From: Alphaproteobacteria bacterium
GTDB taxonomy: Bacteria > Pseudomonadota > Alphaproteobacteria > Rhizobiales > Rhizobiaceae
Direction of reading: 5' to 3'
Length of the DNA: 64,000 nucleotides
Assembly (NCBI GenBank): GCA_024742485.1
Contig: JANSYK010000003.1
Span: 124,001-188,000, forward strand
A program made the translations under genes and the position numbers. The notes under the pieces are model-generated. The model searched no databases. It was not told the DNA's origin and was given only the letters and a program-made list of their open reading frames with translations. Below are positions 9,822-20,376 of this stretch, one piece after another. Numbering within the stretch: position 1 is the stretch's first letter; each line of letters begins with the position of its first letter.

Positions 9822-10829
9822 ATGAAATCGACCGTGACTCAAATCGCCAGGGAAGCCGGCGTGTCACCGGCAACGGTGGACCGCGTGTTGAACAACCGGG
9901 AAGGCGTGCGTGCGCGTACCCGCGACATCGTGCTGGAGGTTGCACGGTCTCTTGGATATTTCGGACCGCAGGCCGCGCGGCGCAGCATTGTCATCCGGCT
10001 CGATTTTGTCATGCCGGCGGGGGACAACACCTTCATGTCCGGTCTCAAGCGGCATCTCGTCGAGGCCGTCGAACAGCGCGGTGACGTCAGCGTCAATCTC
10101 CACCTGATAGAAGGGTTCAACCCGGACAAGCTCGCTGCCAAGCTGCTGGAACTGGCGGATGCATCCGATGGGATCGGCATTGTCGCTCTTGACCATCCAA
10201 CCGTGCGAGAGGCGGTCAATCACCTTGCGGACAGGGGCATCAAGATCGCCACGCTGGTCTCGGACATCCACAATGTCAGCAGCATTGGATATATTGGTAT
10301 CGACAACCGGGCGGCCGGCAGGCTGGCCGGTCAAATTCTCGGTCGGTTCCTCAGCGTGCGGTCGCGGCGCAAGGTTGCCGTTTTCGCAGGTTCGCTCGCC
10401 TATCGCGGTCATGAAGAGCGCGAGATGGGATTCCGGCACATATTGTCCGAAGATTTCCCGCATCTCGATATCACGCGGTTGCTGGAGGTCCAGGACGACC
10501 GGCAGCGTGCCTATGAGGAGGCCAAGAGGGTCCTCGCCGAAGAGGATATCTCCGGCATCTACAATATCGGGTCCGGCAATCAGGGTATTGCCCGCGCGCT
10601 CAAGGAGACCGGTCGTTACAAGGATATCGTGTTCATCGGGCACGATCTCACGGAACCGACAAAGGCTCTGTTGCTTGACGGGACCATGGATGCCTTGATC
10701 GACCAGAACCCGCGGGTCGAGGCACGGGAAGTCATCCGGCTGCTGGTCTCGGAGATCAGGGATATTCCCGAGCCCGAATACCTGCCCCGTCTGCAGATCG
10801 TCTTTCGCGAAAATATCCCGCGCCAGTAA
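9822..10829 (+). CDS. LacI family transcriptional regulator
   Basis: MKSTVTQIAREAGVSPATVDRVLNNREGVRARTRDIVLEVARSLGY HTH followed by a periplasmic-binding-like domain; divergent from the ABC operon. Confidence 0.95.
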   Translation: MKSTVTQIAREAGVSPATVDRVLNNREGVRARTRDIVLEVARSLGYFGPQAARRSIVIRLDFVMPAGDNTFMSGLKRHLVEAVEQRGDVSVNLHLIEGFNPDKLAAKLLELADASDGIGIVALDHPTVREAVNHLADRGIKIATLVSDIHNVSSIGYIGIDNRAAGRLAGQILGRFLSVRSRRKVAVFAGSLAYRGHEEREMGFRHILSEDFPHLDITRLLEVQDDRQRAYEEAKRVLAEEDISGIYNIGSGNQGIARALKETGRYKDIVFIGHDLTEPTKALLLDGTMDALIDQNPRVEAREVIRLLVSEIRDIPEPEYLPRLQIVFRENIPRQ

Positions 10830-10856
10830 ACCGGTCAGCCGTATTCTGACCGGTTT
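10828..10856. terminator. Bidirectional hairpin between convergent lacI-type gene and ftsH
   Basis: AAACCGGTCAG-CCGTATT-CTGACCGGTTT, perfect 11-bp stem, 7-nt loop. Confidence 0.65.
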
Positions 10857-10870
10857 GAAACAGAAGTGCC

Positions 10871-12712
10871 TTAACTCGCCGCTGTCGTTTCGACGGAAGG
10901 CCGGCTGGCGGCGTACGCGCCGATGGGCGGAAAATCTTCCGGTGTAACCGTCTCCTTTTCCAGCAGCATGTTCGCTCCGGATTCCAGAGTTTCCCGCTGA
11001 TGGGTGAGTATGTCGAGCGCCCGCTCATAGGCATTGCTGATCAGGGATCGTACGGCAAGGTCGACCTCGCGGGCCGTGGCTTCGGAATAGTCCTTCGGCC
11101 GCACGTCAAGCACAGTGTCGCCGAGGAACTGTGACCGTTGCTCCTCAAGCACCGCCTGCCCTAGTTGTTCAGACATGCCAAAGCGGGTCACGATCTGCCG
11201 GGCAACATCCGTGACCTTGGCCAGGTCATCGGCGGCACCGGTCGAGATTTCGCCGAACACCAGCGCTTCCGCCGCGCGACCCGCGAGCAACACGGTCATC
11301 CGGTTCTTGAGTTCTTCCGTGGTGATCAGAAACCGGTCCTCGGTCGGCCTTTGCATCGTGTAACCCAATGCGCCGATCGAACGCGGAATGATCGAAACCT
11401 TGTGCACCGGATCGCTGCCTGGAATTGAGGCCGCTGCGAGCGCGTGCCCCATCTCGTGATAGGCCACCCTCCGCCGTTCATCGGGATTCAGCAGGCGCGT
11501 TCGCTGCTCGGAACCGGCGACGATGCGTTCAACAGCACTTGTGAAATCCTCCATGCGAACCCGCTTGCCGTCTCGTCTCGTCGCATGGATTGCCGCTTCA
11601 TTGACAAGATTCGCAAGATCGGCACCCGTAAAACCTGGCGTGATCCCCGCAATCTCTTCGATGTCCAGCCCATCATCCACTTTCACCTTTTTGAGATGGA
11701 CCCTCAGAATGGCCGCGCGACCGGTCCGGTCGGGCCGGTCGACAACGACCTGGCGGTCAAAACGCCCGGCACGCAAAAGTGCCGGATCGAGAATTTCGGG
11801 CCGGTTGGTCGCAGCCAGCAGAACAATTCCCGAACGAGGGTCGAAACCGTCCAGCTCGGCAAGAAGCTGATTGAGCGTCTGTTCCTTTTCATCGCCGCCG
11901 CCGCCGATATTGCCGAGCGGTGACCGCGCCCGGCCGAGCGCGTCCAGTTCGTCAATGAAGATGATACAGGGCGCTGCCTTTCGCGCCTGTTCAAAAAGGT
12001 CGCGAACCCGGGCTGCGCCGATGCCGACAAACATCTCGACGAATTCGGATCCCGAAATCGAGAAAAACACGACCCCTGCTTCGCCAGCGACGGCACGGGC
12101 CAGCAACGTCTTTCCCGTACCGGGTGGGCCAACCAGCAACACGCCCTTTGGAACGCGGGCGCCTAGGCGTTCATATCTTTCCCGGTCCTGCAGGAAGGAA
12201 ACGATTTCCTGCAATTCCATCTTCGCCTGGTCCACACCGGCCACATCGTCGAAATCCACACCGGTTTCGGTTTCCACATACACTTTTGCCTTGGACTGAC
12301 CGATATTCATCAAGCCGCCCATACCCTGACGCTGGGCGATGCCGCGAAACAGGAAGAACCAGATGCCGACGAAAATCACCATGGGCACGATCCATGACAG
12401 GAGATCGGAAAGCCAATTGCTGTCGGTTGCCCCGGAATATTCGACGCCGGACTCCTGCAGAAGTTCGGCTATGTCCCCGCCGACCCTGTTGGTGACGAAA
12501 TAACGCTTACCGTCACTCGGGATCTTGTACTCACCCTGCACGCGTGTTTCCGAAACGACAATGTTGGTAATCTGATCGGTCGAAAGCAGGTCGCGAAAGG
12601 CGCTGTAGGAAATGCGCGTTGTGTCCTGGGCGCCAAGCCACACTTGAATCAGGACGATGATCGCAAGGGTGATCAGGATGTAGCCGAGATTGAGCTGGTG
12701 TTGTTTGTTCAT
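10871..12712 (-). CDS. ftsH: ATP-dependent zinc metalloprotease FtsH
   Basis: 613 aa; N-terminal TM segments, [49 protein letters not shown] core, [25 protein letters not shown], zinc motif HEMGH. Confidence 0.97.
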   Translation of the reverse strand: MNKQHQLNLGYILITLAIIVLIQVWLGAQDTTRISYSAFRDLLSTDQITNIVVSETRVQGEYKIPSDGKRYFVTNRVGGDIAELLQESGVEYSGATDSNWLSDLLSWIVPMVIFVGIWFFLFRGIAQRQGMGGLMNIGQSKAKVYVETETGVDFDDVAGVDQAKMELQEIVSFLQDRERYERLGARVPKGVLLVGPPGTGKTLLARAVAGEAGVVFFSISGSEFVEMFVGIGAARVRDLFEQARKAAPCIIFIDELDALGRARSPLGNIGGGGDEKEQTLNQLLAELDGFDPRSGIVLLAATNRPEILDPALLRAGRFDRQVVVDRPDRTGRAAILRVHLKKVKVDDGLDIEEIAGITPGFTGADLANLVNEAAIHATRRDGKRVRMEDFTSAVERIVAGSEQRTRLLNPDERRRVAYHEMGHALAAASIPGSDPVHKVSIIPRSIGALGYTMQRPTEDRFLITTEELKNRMTVLLAGRAAEALVFGEISTGAADDLAKVTDVARQIVTRFGMSEQLGQAVLEEQRSQFLGDTVLDVRPKDYSEATAREVDLAVRSLISNAYERALDILTHQRETLESGANMLLEKETVTPEDFPPIGAYAASRPSVETTAAS

Positions 12713-12782
12713 GTCCGAATGCCTTCAGTCGCCTCTTTCGGGCGTATCCGGCAAAGCCTCGCACGGACACGCTTGGAGGGTC

Positions 12783-12796
12783 TTGACCGGGATCAA
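12783..12796. promoter_or_regulatory. FNR/FixK-type box upstream of ftsH
   Basis: TTGACCGGGATCAA; matches TTGA-N6-TCAA (9/10 to TTGAT-N4-ATCAA). Confidence 0.6.
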
Positions 12797-12878
12797 ACAC
12801 GGCGATTTTGTCGGTGCAGCAGCCAAGGCGATTGCTGACATGCCGAACGGACAGAACGGATTTTGACCCCGACAATCT

Positions 12879-12892
12879 TTGATATGGCTCAA
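12879..12892. promoter_or_regulatory. FNR/FixK-type box upstream of lon-like gene
   Basis: TTGATATGGCTCAA; matches TTGA-N6-TCAA (9/10 to TTGAT-N4-ATCAA). Confidence 0.6.
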
Positions 12893-12965
12893 TTTCAGAT
12901 CCCGGGAAGTTGAGATAGATTGGCCATCGGCAATTGTGCTTTCAAACACGCCAAGGGTGACAAAC

Positions 12966-15392
12966 GTGTCGGAAACAAAACCTCTGGACGCTGCGGTTCT
13001 GCGCCAACGGTGCGATCCCGCGCAACTGGGTTTCAATACAACGGACGACCTCCAGCCTGCGGACAGGCTGATGGGGCAGGAGCGGGCAGCAGACGCCCTG
13101 CGATTTGCGACATCCATGAAGCGTGCGGGCTACAATCTTTTTGTCATCGGCCAGCGCGGTTCCGGCCACCAGCGCTCGGTTCAGCAGTTTCTGACGGGCA
13201 TTGCCAGCACGCAAAGCCCACCGGATGAGTGGGTGTATGTCAACAATTTTCAAATCAGCCGAAAGCCGAAGGCCATCCGGCTTCCACCGGGAACGGCCAT
13301 GCGGTTCCGTCAGGCCATGGAAGAATTGATTGATGATCTGAAGCTGGCCTTGCCGGGTCTTTTTGAAACCGAGGATTACAGAAATCGCCTGCGCGCCATC
13401 AATGACGAGGCCAAGCAGCAGCAGGATCAGGCTTTCGAAGCACTGCGATCAAATGCGGAGGCAGAAGGAATTGCGGTGTTGCGCACGCCAATGGGCTTTG
13501 CGCTGGCGCCCGTCAAAGACGGCAACGTCATTCAACCGGACGATTTCAATGCCCTCGACGAGGCAGAAAAGAAACGCATTGAAACCGTGATTGCCGGCCT
13601 TCAGGGCGAACTGGAAACGGTGCTCGGCAAGATGCCGGTGATCGACAAGAACCGGCGCGACCGTATTCGGAGCCTGAATGCCAAACTGGCATCGTCAACC
13701 ATTGCCGCATCGGTGGCTGCCGTTGCCGAGCTGTTTGCGGACATTGCGCCCATCCTCAACCATCTCAAGGACGCTGAAGCAGACCTCGTACAAAATGTCG
13801 GATTGTTCCTTCAACACAGTGGTCAAGATGAGATGCCGGCGCCGCCGGCTCCAGAGGCCCCCGATGCGCATGATCCGAGATTTCGGCGATATGGCGTGAA
13901 CGTGCTCGTGTCGGACGGTTCGCGGGAGGGGGCTTCCGTCGTCGTTGAAGATCACCCGACCCTTGGTAATTTGCTTGGGCGGGTCGAGCATCTTTCGCAG
14001 ATGGGAGCGCTGGTCACGGATTTCATGCTGATAAAACCCGGCGCGCTGCACCGGGCCAATGGTGGTTATATCGTCCTTGACGCCCGAAAAATACTGACCG
14101 AGGCCTTCGCCTGGGAGGCATTGAAGCGAACACTGTTCGCCAACACCATTCGGATTGAATCGGCGGCCGAGCAAATCGGATTTGCGACCACCGTGACGCT
14201 TGATCCCGAACCCATCCCGCTTGATGTGAAGATAGTTCTGGTGGGCGAACGTTCGCTCTACAATCTGCTGGTGCAGCTCGATCCCGACTTCAGCCGGCTA
14301 TTCAAGGTCGAAGCCGATTTCGAAGATCGGTGGGTGCGCACAACCGAAAACGAAAAACAGATCACCCGATTGTTTTCGACGATCATCAAAAACAACGACC
14401 TGCGTCCGCTGGACGCGATGGGAGCAGCGCTCCTTATCGAGGAAGCGGCACGCTATGCGGATGATTCGGAACGACTGTCGCTACAGATCGGTTATCTGAC
14501 CGATCTGCTGCAGGAAGCCGACTACTGGGCTGGTGAGGCGGACGCCCGGATCATCACAGCCGAGCACATCGATCGGGCGATTGCCGATCGTATCAGGCGC
14601 AAGGACCGGCTGCGGGAGAGGGTTTATGAAGCCATCGACCGTGAGACCCTGTTGATCGATACAGAGGGGTCACAGGTCGGCCAGATCAATGGTCTGTCGG
14701 TGACCGGGATCGGCGACTTCATGTTCGGAAAACCATCACGCATCACGGCGCGTGTTCGCATGGGGGCCGGAAAACTGATCGATATCGAGCGGGAGGTTGA
14801 ACTCGGTGGTCCGCTGCACTCCAAGGGAGTCATGATCCTTGCGAGCTTTCTCAACGCAAATTATGCGCTTGACCATCCCGTATCGCTTTGGGCCAGTCTG
14901 GTATTCGAACAATCCTATGGCGGCGTGGACGGCGACAGTGCATCGTCGGCAGAGCTCTATGCGCTGCTGTCGGCGCTTTCCGGCATACCCATTCGGCAGT
15001 CGCTGGCGGTCACCGGTTCGGTGAACCAGCTTGGCGAGGTCCAGGCCATCGGCGGGGTCAATGAAAAGATCGAAGGGTTTTTCGATATCTGCAAACTGCG
15101 CGGCCTGACAGGCGGGCAGGGGGTGCTCATTCCCCAATCGAATGTCAAACACCTGATGCTCCGGCAGGATGTCGTGACCGCGGTTGAAGAGGGCCAGTTC
15201 AATGTTCACGCCGTGCGGACCATCGACGACGGCATCGCCCTGCTGACCGGACAGGCAGCGGGTGAACGGAACGCCAAGGGGCAGTTTCCACCGGACAGCG
15301 TGAACGGATTGGTGGATGCGAAATTGATTTCATTTGCCGAGGCGAGGCGCGCCTTTTCCGCACGGAGCGAAAGCGACAAACCGGATGAATGA
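12966..15392 (+). CDS. Lon-related AAA+ ATP-dependent protease (LonB-like, S16)
   Basis: GTG start at 12966 (VSETKPLDAAVLRQRCDPAQLGF); the ORF-track start at 12879 is a TTG inside the FNR-like box. C-terminal GGVDGDSASSAELYALLSALSGIPIRQSLAVTGSVNQLGEVQAIGGVNEKIEG contains the Ser-Lys dyad region. Confidence 0.9.
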   Translation: MSETKPLDAAVLRQRCDPAQLGFNTTDDLQPADRLMGQERAADALRFATSMKRAGYNLFVIGQRGSGHQRSVQQFLTGIASTQSPPDEWVYVNNFQISRKPKAIRLPPGTAMRFRQAMEELIDDLKLALPGLFETEDYRNRLRAINDEAKQQQDQAFEALRSNAEAEGIAVLRTPMGFALAPVKDGNVIQPDDFNALDEAEKKRIETVIAGLQGELETVLGKMPVIDKNRRDRIRSLNAKLASSTIAASVAAVAELFADIAPILNHLKDAEADLVQNVGLFLQHSGQDEMPAPPAPEAPDAHDPRFRRYGVNVLVSDGSREGASVVVEDHPTLGNLLGRVEHLSQMGALVTDFMLIKPGALHRANGGYIVLDARKILTEAFAWEALKRTLFANTIRIESAAEQIGFATTVTLDPEPIPLDVKIVLVGERSLYNLLVQLDPDFSRLFKVEADFEDRWVRTTENEKQITRLFSTIIKNNDLRPLDAMGAALLIEEAARYADDSERLSLQIGYLTDLLQEADYWAGEADARIITAEHIDRAIADRIRRKDRLRERVYEAIDRETLLIDTEGSQVGQINGLSVTGIGDFMFGKPSRITARVRMGAGKLIDIEREVELGGPLHSKGVMILASFLNANYALDHPVSLWASLVFEQSYGGVDGDSASSAELYALLSALSGIPIRQSLAVTGSVNQLGEVQAIGGVNEKIEGFFDICKLRGLTGGQGVLIPQSNVKHLMLRQDVVTAVEEGQFNVHAVRTIDDGIALLTGQAAGERNAKGQFPPDSVNGLVDAKLISFAEARRAFSARSESDKPDE

Positions 15393-16260
15393 GACAACCG
15401 ACAAAGCGAAAGGCGACAAACCGGAATCGGCGCGTTTGCGGGTTCTTGCCGGGTTTGGTTCCATTGCCGATGAAGCGCCCACCATTGAGGCGGCAATGGC
15501 ACTTGCCGAGGCGTTGGAGGCGGAAATCACCGGCTGTTTTGTCGAGGATGTGGATCTCCTGAACCTGGCTGCGCTGCCCTTTGCAAGAGCCGTCCGTCCG
15601 GCCGATCGCACAGTGCTGGATATCGAGCATGAGCAGATGAAGCGGCAGATTTCGCGCGCGGCATCCACCTGTGAAAACCTGCTTCTCGCCCGCGCGGGCA
15701 CAACCAGCGTTCGGTGCACCTTCCGGACAAGGAAGGGTGGTTACCTGGCGGAAATTGCCAGCGAAACAGCAACCAGCGATATCGTTGTGGTGAACCCGCT
15801 CAACCTGCCGCACCGGCGCCAGGATGCGTTCTCGTTGTTGCTGGATCGTTTACGGCAAGCCACCGGGGCCGTCATTTTGCCGGAGCGAACGCGGCATGGA
15901 ACCGGCGGACCGGTGGTGCTCGTTGCGGCCGGCGCGACCCTGGCGTCAAACGACCTGGATCTTGCTGGGCGCATCGCCCGGACACTGTCCGACCAGATCG
16001 TCATTCTGACCGGCGGCGACCAACCGGCTGACAGGTCAGCGCTTCGTGCGGCAGCGAGGAATCTATTCGGTTCCCGGGTCGACATTCGCGACATACCGGA
16101 CAATCATGTTCAGTCGATGGCTGCGATGCTGGAGGAATTGAAACCGTCATTTGTCCTGTTGCAGCCGCCGCCCGGTCCCTTGAGCGATCCGATGATCGAA
16201 TTGCTGCTCAATGCGGGGCGGGCCCCACTGCTATTGATGCGCAGGTCAGACGATCAGTGA
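15385..16260 (+). CDS. Universal-stress-protein-like protein
   Basis: Starts MNETTDKAKGDKPESARLRVLAGFGSIADEAPTIEAAMALAEALEAEITGCFVED, overlaps the lon stop; USP-like alpha/beta pattern, weak. Confidence 0.5.
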   Translation: MNETTDKAKGDKPESARLRVLAGFGSIADEAPTIEAAMALAEALEAEITGCFVEDVDLLNLAALPFARAVRPADRTVLDIEHEQMKRQISRAASTCENLLLARAGTTSVRCTFRTRKGGYLAEIASETATSDIVVVNPLNLPHRRQDAFSLLLDRLRQATGAVILPERTRHGTGGPVVLVAAGATLASNDLDLAGRIARTLSDQIVILTGGDQPADRSALRAAARNLFGSRVDIRDIPDNHVQSMAAMLEELKPSFVLLQPPPGPLSDPMIELLLNAGRAPLLLMRRSDDQ

Positions 16261-17504
16261 TGTCGCAACTGCAGGACGACGAGAAGCGAAAACACGCCAA
16301 ACTCAGGCGTACGCTGACCTTGCCATACGTGGTATTCTACGGTCTGGGTGTCACTGTCGGTGCGGGAATCTATGTGCTGATCGGTGAGGTGATTTCAAGG
16401 GCAGGTGCTCACGCGCCGCTGTCGTTCCTTATCGCCGGCTTTGTCATGATGTTTCCGGCCGCTGCATTTGCCGAACTGACGGGCCGGTTACCCTATGCGG
16501 CAGCGGAAGCACATTTCGTCGAGGCCGGTTTCCACTCCAAAAAACTGTTTCTGATTGTCGGGCTCGCCGTTGCTGCTGTCGGCATCGTGTCGTCAGCAGC
16601 CATTGCCCATGGAGCCGTCGGATATCTGTCGCAACTGACCGAGATTCCGACGACGTCTCTTCTTGTCGCGGTCATTTTGACGACAGGCATAGTTTCGGGT
16701 TTCGGAATCCGCGAATCCATTGCGGTTGCTGCCCTTTTGACGATTATCGAAGTCGGAGGGCTGATGGCGATTGTCGGCGGCGCAACCCTGTCCGGCATCG
16801 ATCTGTCGGGCCAGGCGCTGGAAATGGTACCCCAATCATTCTCTCCGACACTATGGGCCGGGATAGCGGGATCCAGCCTTCTGGCCTTTTTCGCCTTCAT
16901 CGGATTTGAGGACATCGACTCCATCGCCGAGGAAACCGTCAATCCGCAAAAGACACTGGCGCGTGGAATCTTCATTACACTCGTCCTGAGTCTCGTCATC
17001 TACGTTCTGGTGGTTGTCGCGGCGCTGGCTGCGGTGTCGGTCTCCGAGATTTCGGGAACACAGGCGCCGCTTGCCCTGGTATTTTCAAAAACAACCGGAT
17101 TTTCGCCGCTGACAATTACACTGATTGCCATTGTCGCAACGGTCAACGGGATCATCGTACAGATCATTATGGCGGCCCGCGTTCTCTACGGGCTGGCCAA
17201 TCGTGGCACACTGCCCAGTGTTCTCGCCCGCGTCAGCAAGAGAACGCACACACCCGTCGTGGCAACCGGTGTGGCGACGGCAATTGTACTGGCGCTTGCC
17301 CTGACATTTCCGATCACGCGGCTGGCCGAGTGGACCTCCGTGATTACGCTGTCCGTGTTCATTGTGGTTTGCGCCGCGCTTGTCCGGATCAAGAAGGAAG
17401 GGACACCGGCACCTGCCGGGACATTCATCATACCGATCTGGGTACCCTATTGCGGGATCGTCGCCTGCGCCGGGCTTCTCATTGCCGGCACCTTGGCTGG
17501 TTGA
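16260..17504 (+). CDS. APC family amino acid permease
   Basis: MSQLQDDEKRKHAKLRRTLTLPYVVFYGLGVTVGAGIYVLIGEV...FIGFEDIDSIAEETVNPQKTLARGI. Confidence 0.92.
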   Translation: MSQLQDDEKRKHAKLRRTLTLPYVVFYGLGVTVGAGIYVLIGEVISRAGAHAPLSFLIAGFVMMFPAAAFAELTGRLPYAAAEAHFVEAGFHSKKLFLIVGLAVAAVGIVSSAAIAHGAVGYLSQLTEIPTTSLLVAVILTTGIVSGFGIRESIAVAALLTIIEVGGLMAIVGGATLSGIDLSGQALEMVPQSFSPTLWAGIAGSSLLAFFAFIGFEDIDSIAEETVNPQKTLARGIFITLVLSLVIYVLVVVAALAAVSVSEISGTQAPLALVFSKTTGFSPLTITLIAIVATVNGIIVQIIMAARVLYGLANRGTLPSVLARVSKRTHTPVVATGVATAIVLALALTFPITRLAEWTSVITLSVFIVVCAALVRIKKEGTPAPAGTFIIPIWVPYCGIVACAGLLIAGTLAG

Positions 17505-17565
17505 GAAGGAGCGCACCTGTCATGAACACGTGATCTGCCTTTGCTTAACGTCATTCTGCCGGCAT

Positions 17566-17579
17566 TTGATGGCGATCAA
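17566..17579. promoter_or_regulatory. FNR box (perfect consensus) upstream of acyl-CoA synthetase-GNAT gene
   Basis: TTGATGGCGATCAA = TTGAT-N4-ATCAA, centred about 63 nt before ATG 17636. Confidence 0.75.
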
Positions 17580-17635
17580 TGAACCATCTGCACAGGCCGG
17601 GTATTCGATATCCAACAAGGACGGAACAGTTTCCG

Positions 17636-20317
17636 ATGGGCCCAAGCAAGCTTGAACATCTCTTCAATCCCCGGTCAATTGCGGTTTTCGGGGCAAGTGA
17701 ATCCGGCCGTTCTGTCGGATCCAGGGTTTTTGCGAACCTGCTGGGAGGCGGGTTTGCGGGGCCGATCATTCCGATCAACCCGAAATATGCAACGGTGAGC
17801 GGAAAGCGTTGTTTCAAAACGATTTTGGAGGTTGACGGCTCAGTGGATCTGGCCGTGATCGCGACGCCGGCTGCAACCGTGCCGAAGATCATGCGGCAAT
17901 GCGGTAAAGCCGGAATTCGCAACGCCATCGTTCTGTCGGCGGGCTTTGGTGAGGCCAGGGGTGACGGTCAGACATTGGAAGCCGAACTGATCAAGGCCGC
18001 AAAGCGCCATGAGGTTCGCTTCATGGGTCCGAACTGTGTTGGTTTGGTCCGGCCATGGCTTTCGCTCAATGCGACGTTTCTCAAATCGGCCACACCTCAA
18101 GGCGGACTGGCGCTGGTGTCCCAGTCTGGCGCCCTGTGTTCGGCGATCTCCGACTGGGCAGAACCACACCACCTTGGTTTTTCCATCCTGTTTTCGCTCG
18201 GCAATGCGTCCGATATCGGGTTCGGCGACGTTTTGCAGTTTCTGGCCTCCGATCCCGAGACAAAGTCGATCCTGCTCTATGTCGAAGGGATCAGAGATGC
18301 ACGGACCTTCATCAGCGCGCTCCGGCTCGCTGCGCGGGTCAAACCGGTGCTGGTTCTCAAAGCCGGCCGCCATGCGCAAAGCGCCAAGGCGGCGAACACC
18401 CATACGGGTGCGCTCATCGGGTCCGATGCCGTATTCGATGCTGCATTGGAGCGGGCAGGGGCCGTTCGGGTGGACACTTTCGGTCAACTTTTTGCAGCGG
18501 CCGAAATCCTGTCGTCAAACACCAGGGCATCGGGCAACCGGCTCGGCATCGTGACCAATGGCGGTGGCGCCGGTGTACTGGCGGCGGACCGCACAGGCGA
18601 TCTGCATCTCGACCTGCCCGCGCCGTCTGCCGAGACACTGTGGACGCTGGACGCAAAACTGCCGGCATTCTGGTCACGGGGAAACCCGGTCGATATCCTG
18701 GGCGATGCGCCGCCGGAGCATTTTGGCGCGGCCGTTTCGGCCTGCCTCGCCGACTCCCAATTCGACGGGGTTCTGGTGATGTTGACGCCGCAGGCGATGA
18801 CCGATGCCGTTGCAGCGGCCCGGGCGGTGATCGATGCGGTGCCGGACAACAACAGAAAGCCGGTCCTGGCATGCTGGATGGGTGAGACGTCAGTCGATGA
18901 AGCGCGTCACCTTCTGAGCGCCAACAATATTCCGGACTTTCACACACCCGAGCGCGCTGTTGAGGCCTTTTCCTACCTGGCACGTCATCAACGCAACAGG
19001 GAACTTGCGCTGCAGACACCGGGTCCGCTTTCCGATGTCGAGGAGCCGGATGTGACGAGCGCTCGCAATATTATCGACGCCGTCCTGGCCGATGGCCGCG
19101 CAATGTTGTCCGACATCGAATCCAAAGCGGTGATGCAGGCGTTTCATATCCCCGTCAACGGAGCACGGAGCGCGAGCACCTGCAATGACGCGAAGGCCGC
19201 TGCAAGCGATCTGGGCTATCCGGTGGCGGTCAAGATCAACTCTCCCCAGATCAGCCACAAATCCGATGTCGGCGGTGTTCGGCTCAACGTCGTCGATGAT
19301 GACGACATGGATGCCGCCTGGGCAGAGGTCACCGGCAATGCCCGCGCCGCCATGCCCGATGCGAAGATCGCAGGTGTAACGGTCGAGCCGATGATCGACA
19401 TGAAGGACGGTCGCGAATTGGTTGTCGGATCCAGCCGTGATCCGGTCTTTGGCCCGACCATCCTCTTTGGTGCCGGTGGAACCATGGTCGAAGTGCTGCG
19501 CGACAGTGCCGTATCGCTGCCGTCGCTCAACGCGGTGCTGGCCAATCGCCTGATCAACCGCACACGTGTGTCACGGCTCCTGTCGGCGTTTCGCGGAAAA
19601 CCAGCCGCAGACCGCGACGCCGTCATCAGTGTGCTGTTGCGCCTGTCCGATCTTGTCTGCGAGCTTCCCGAGATCGATGAGCTGGACATCAATCCGCTGC
19701 TGGCGAGCCCGCAGGGAGTGATCTGCATGGATGCCCGCATTGCGGTCAGCCGACAGCCAGATGGAGCCGGGCGCTATCGGCATCTGGCCATCGAACCCTA
19801 TCCCCGCCACCTTGAGCAACGGCTGAATCTGGACGATGGAACGCCGCTCATCATCCGGCCGATCAGACCGGAAGATGCACAAAGCGAACGAAATTTCGTT
19901 CGTGATCTGTCCAATCAGGCGAAAAAGTTTCGATTCATGCACGCCCTCAATGAACTCTCTCCTGCGATGCTCGCTCGGTTTACCCAGATCGACTATGACC
20001 GCGAAATGGCGTTGGTTGCCTTCACGTTGGAAAATGACAAGCCGGTGCAGCAGGGTGTCGCCCGATACAGCATCAATCAGGACGATACGAGTTGTGAATT
20101 TGCAATCGTCGTATCGCAGAAACGGCAAAATCAGGGAATCGGAACCCGTCTGATGAACGCACTGATGGATGCTGCCCGCGGTCATGACCTGACAGTGATG
20201 GAGGGAACGGTCATGGCAGAAAACAAGGGCATGCTGATATTGATGGACGAGTTGGGATTTGCCCGGGAGCGGTCCCGGGAGGACGCCTCGTTGGTCGTTG
20301 TCGAGCGGCAACTCTGA
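17636..20317 (+). CDS. Bifunctional acetate-CoA ligase (ADP-forming)-like / GNAT acetyltransferase (Pat-like)
   Basis: MGPSKLEHLFNPRSIAVFGASESGRSVGSRVFANLL CoA-binding; ATP-grasp KINSPQISHKSDVGGVRLNV; C-terminal GNAT region VVSQKRQNQGIGTRLMNALMDAARGHDL. Confidence 0.92.
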   Translation: MGPSKLEHLFNPRSIAVFGASESGRSVGSRVFANLLGGGFAGPIIPINPKYATVSGKRCFKTILEVDGSVDLAVIATPAATVPKIMRQCGKAGIRNAIVLSAGFGEARGDGQTLEAELIKAAKRHEVRFMGPNCVGLVRPWLSLNATFLKSATPQGGLALVSQSGALCSAISDWAEPHHLGFSILFSLGNASDIGFGDVLQFLASDPETKSILLYVEGIRDARTFISALRLAARVKPVLVLKAGRHAQSAKAANTHTGALIGSDAVFDAALERAGAVRVDTFGQLFAAAEILSSNTRASGNRLGIVTNGGGAGVLAADRTGDLHLDLPAPSAETLWTLDAKLPAFWSRGNPVDILGDAPPEHFGAAVSACLADSQFDGVLVMLTPQAMTDAVAAARAVIDAVPDNNRKPVLACWMGETSVDEARHLLSANNIPDFHTPERAVEAFSYLARHQRNRELALQTPGPLSDVEEPDVTSARNIIDAVLADGRAMLSDIESKAVMQAFHIPVNGARSASTCNDAKAAASDLGYPVAVKINSPQISHKSDVGGVRLNVVDDDDMDAAWAEVTGNARAAMPDAKIAGVTVEPMIDMKDGRELVVGSSRDPVFGPTILFGAGGTMVEVLRDSAVSLPSLNAVLANRLINRTRVSRLLSAFRGKPAADRDAVISVLLRLSDLVCELPEIDELDINPLLASPQGVICMDARIAVSRQPDGAGRYRHLAIEPYPRHLEQRLNLDDGTPLIIRPIRPEDAQSERNFVRDLSNQAKKFRFMHALNELSPAMLARFTQIDYDREMALVAFTLENDKPVQQGVARYSINQDDTSCEFAIVVSQKRQNQGIGTRLMNALMDAARGHDLTVMEGTVMAENKGMLILMDELGFARERSREDASLVVVERQL

Positions 20318-20376
20318 CGGAAGGGGAAAGACATGGCGGGATGGGGCGCACCCCTGATCCGCGTCCTGTCCTGCGA

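Noticed and set aside
20266-20285. CCCGGGAGCGGTCCCGGGA-like hairpin near the end of the acyl-CoA synthetase-GNAT gene
   Set aside because: Lies within the coding sequence upstream of the stop and has no T-tract; likely codon-driven.
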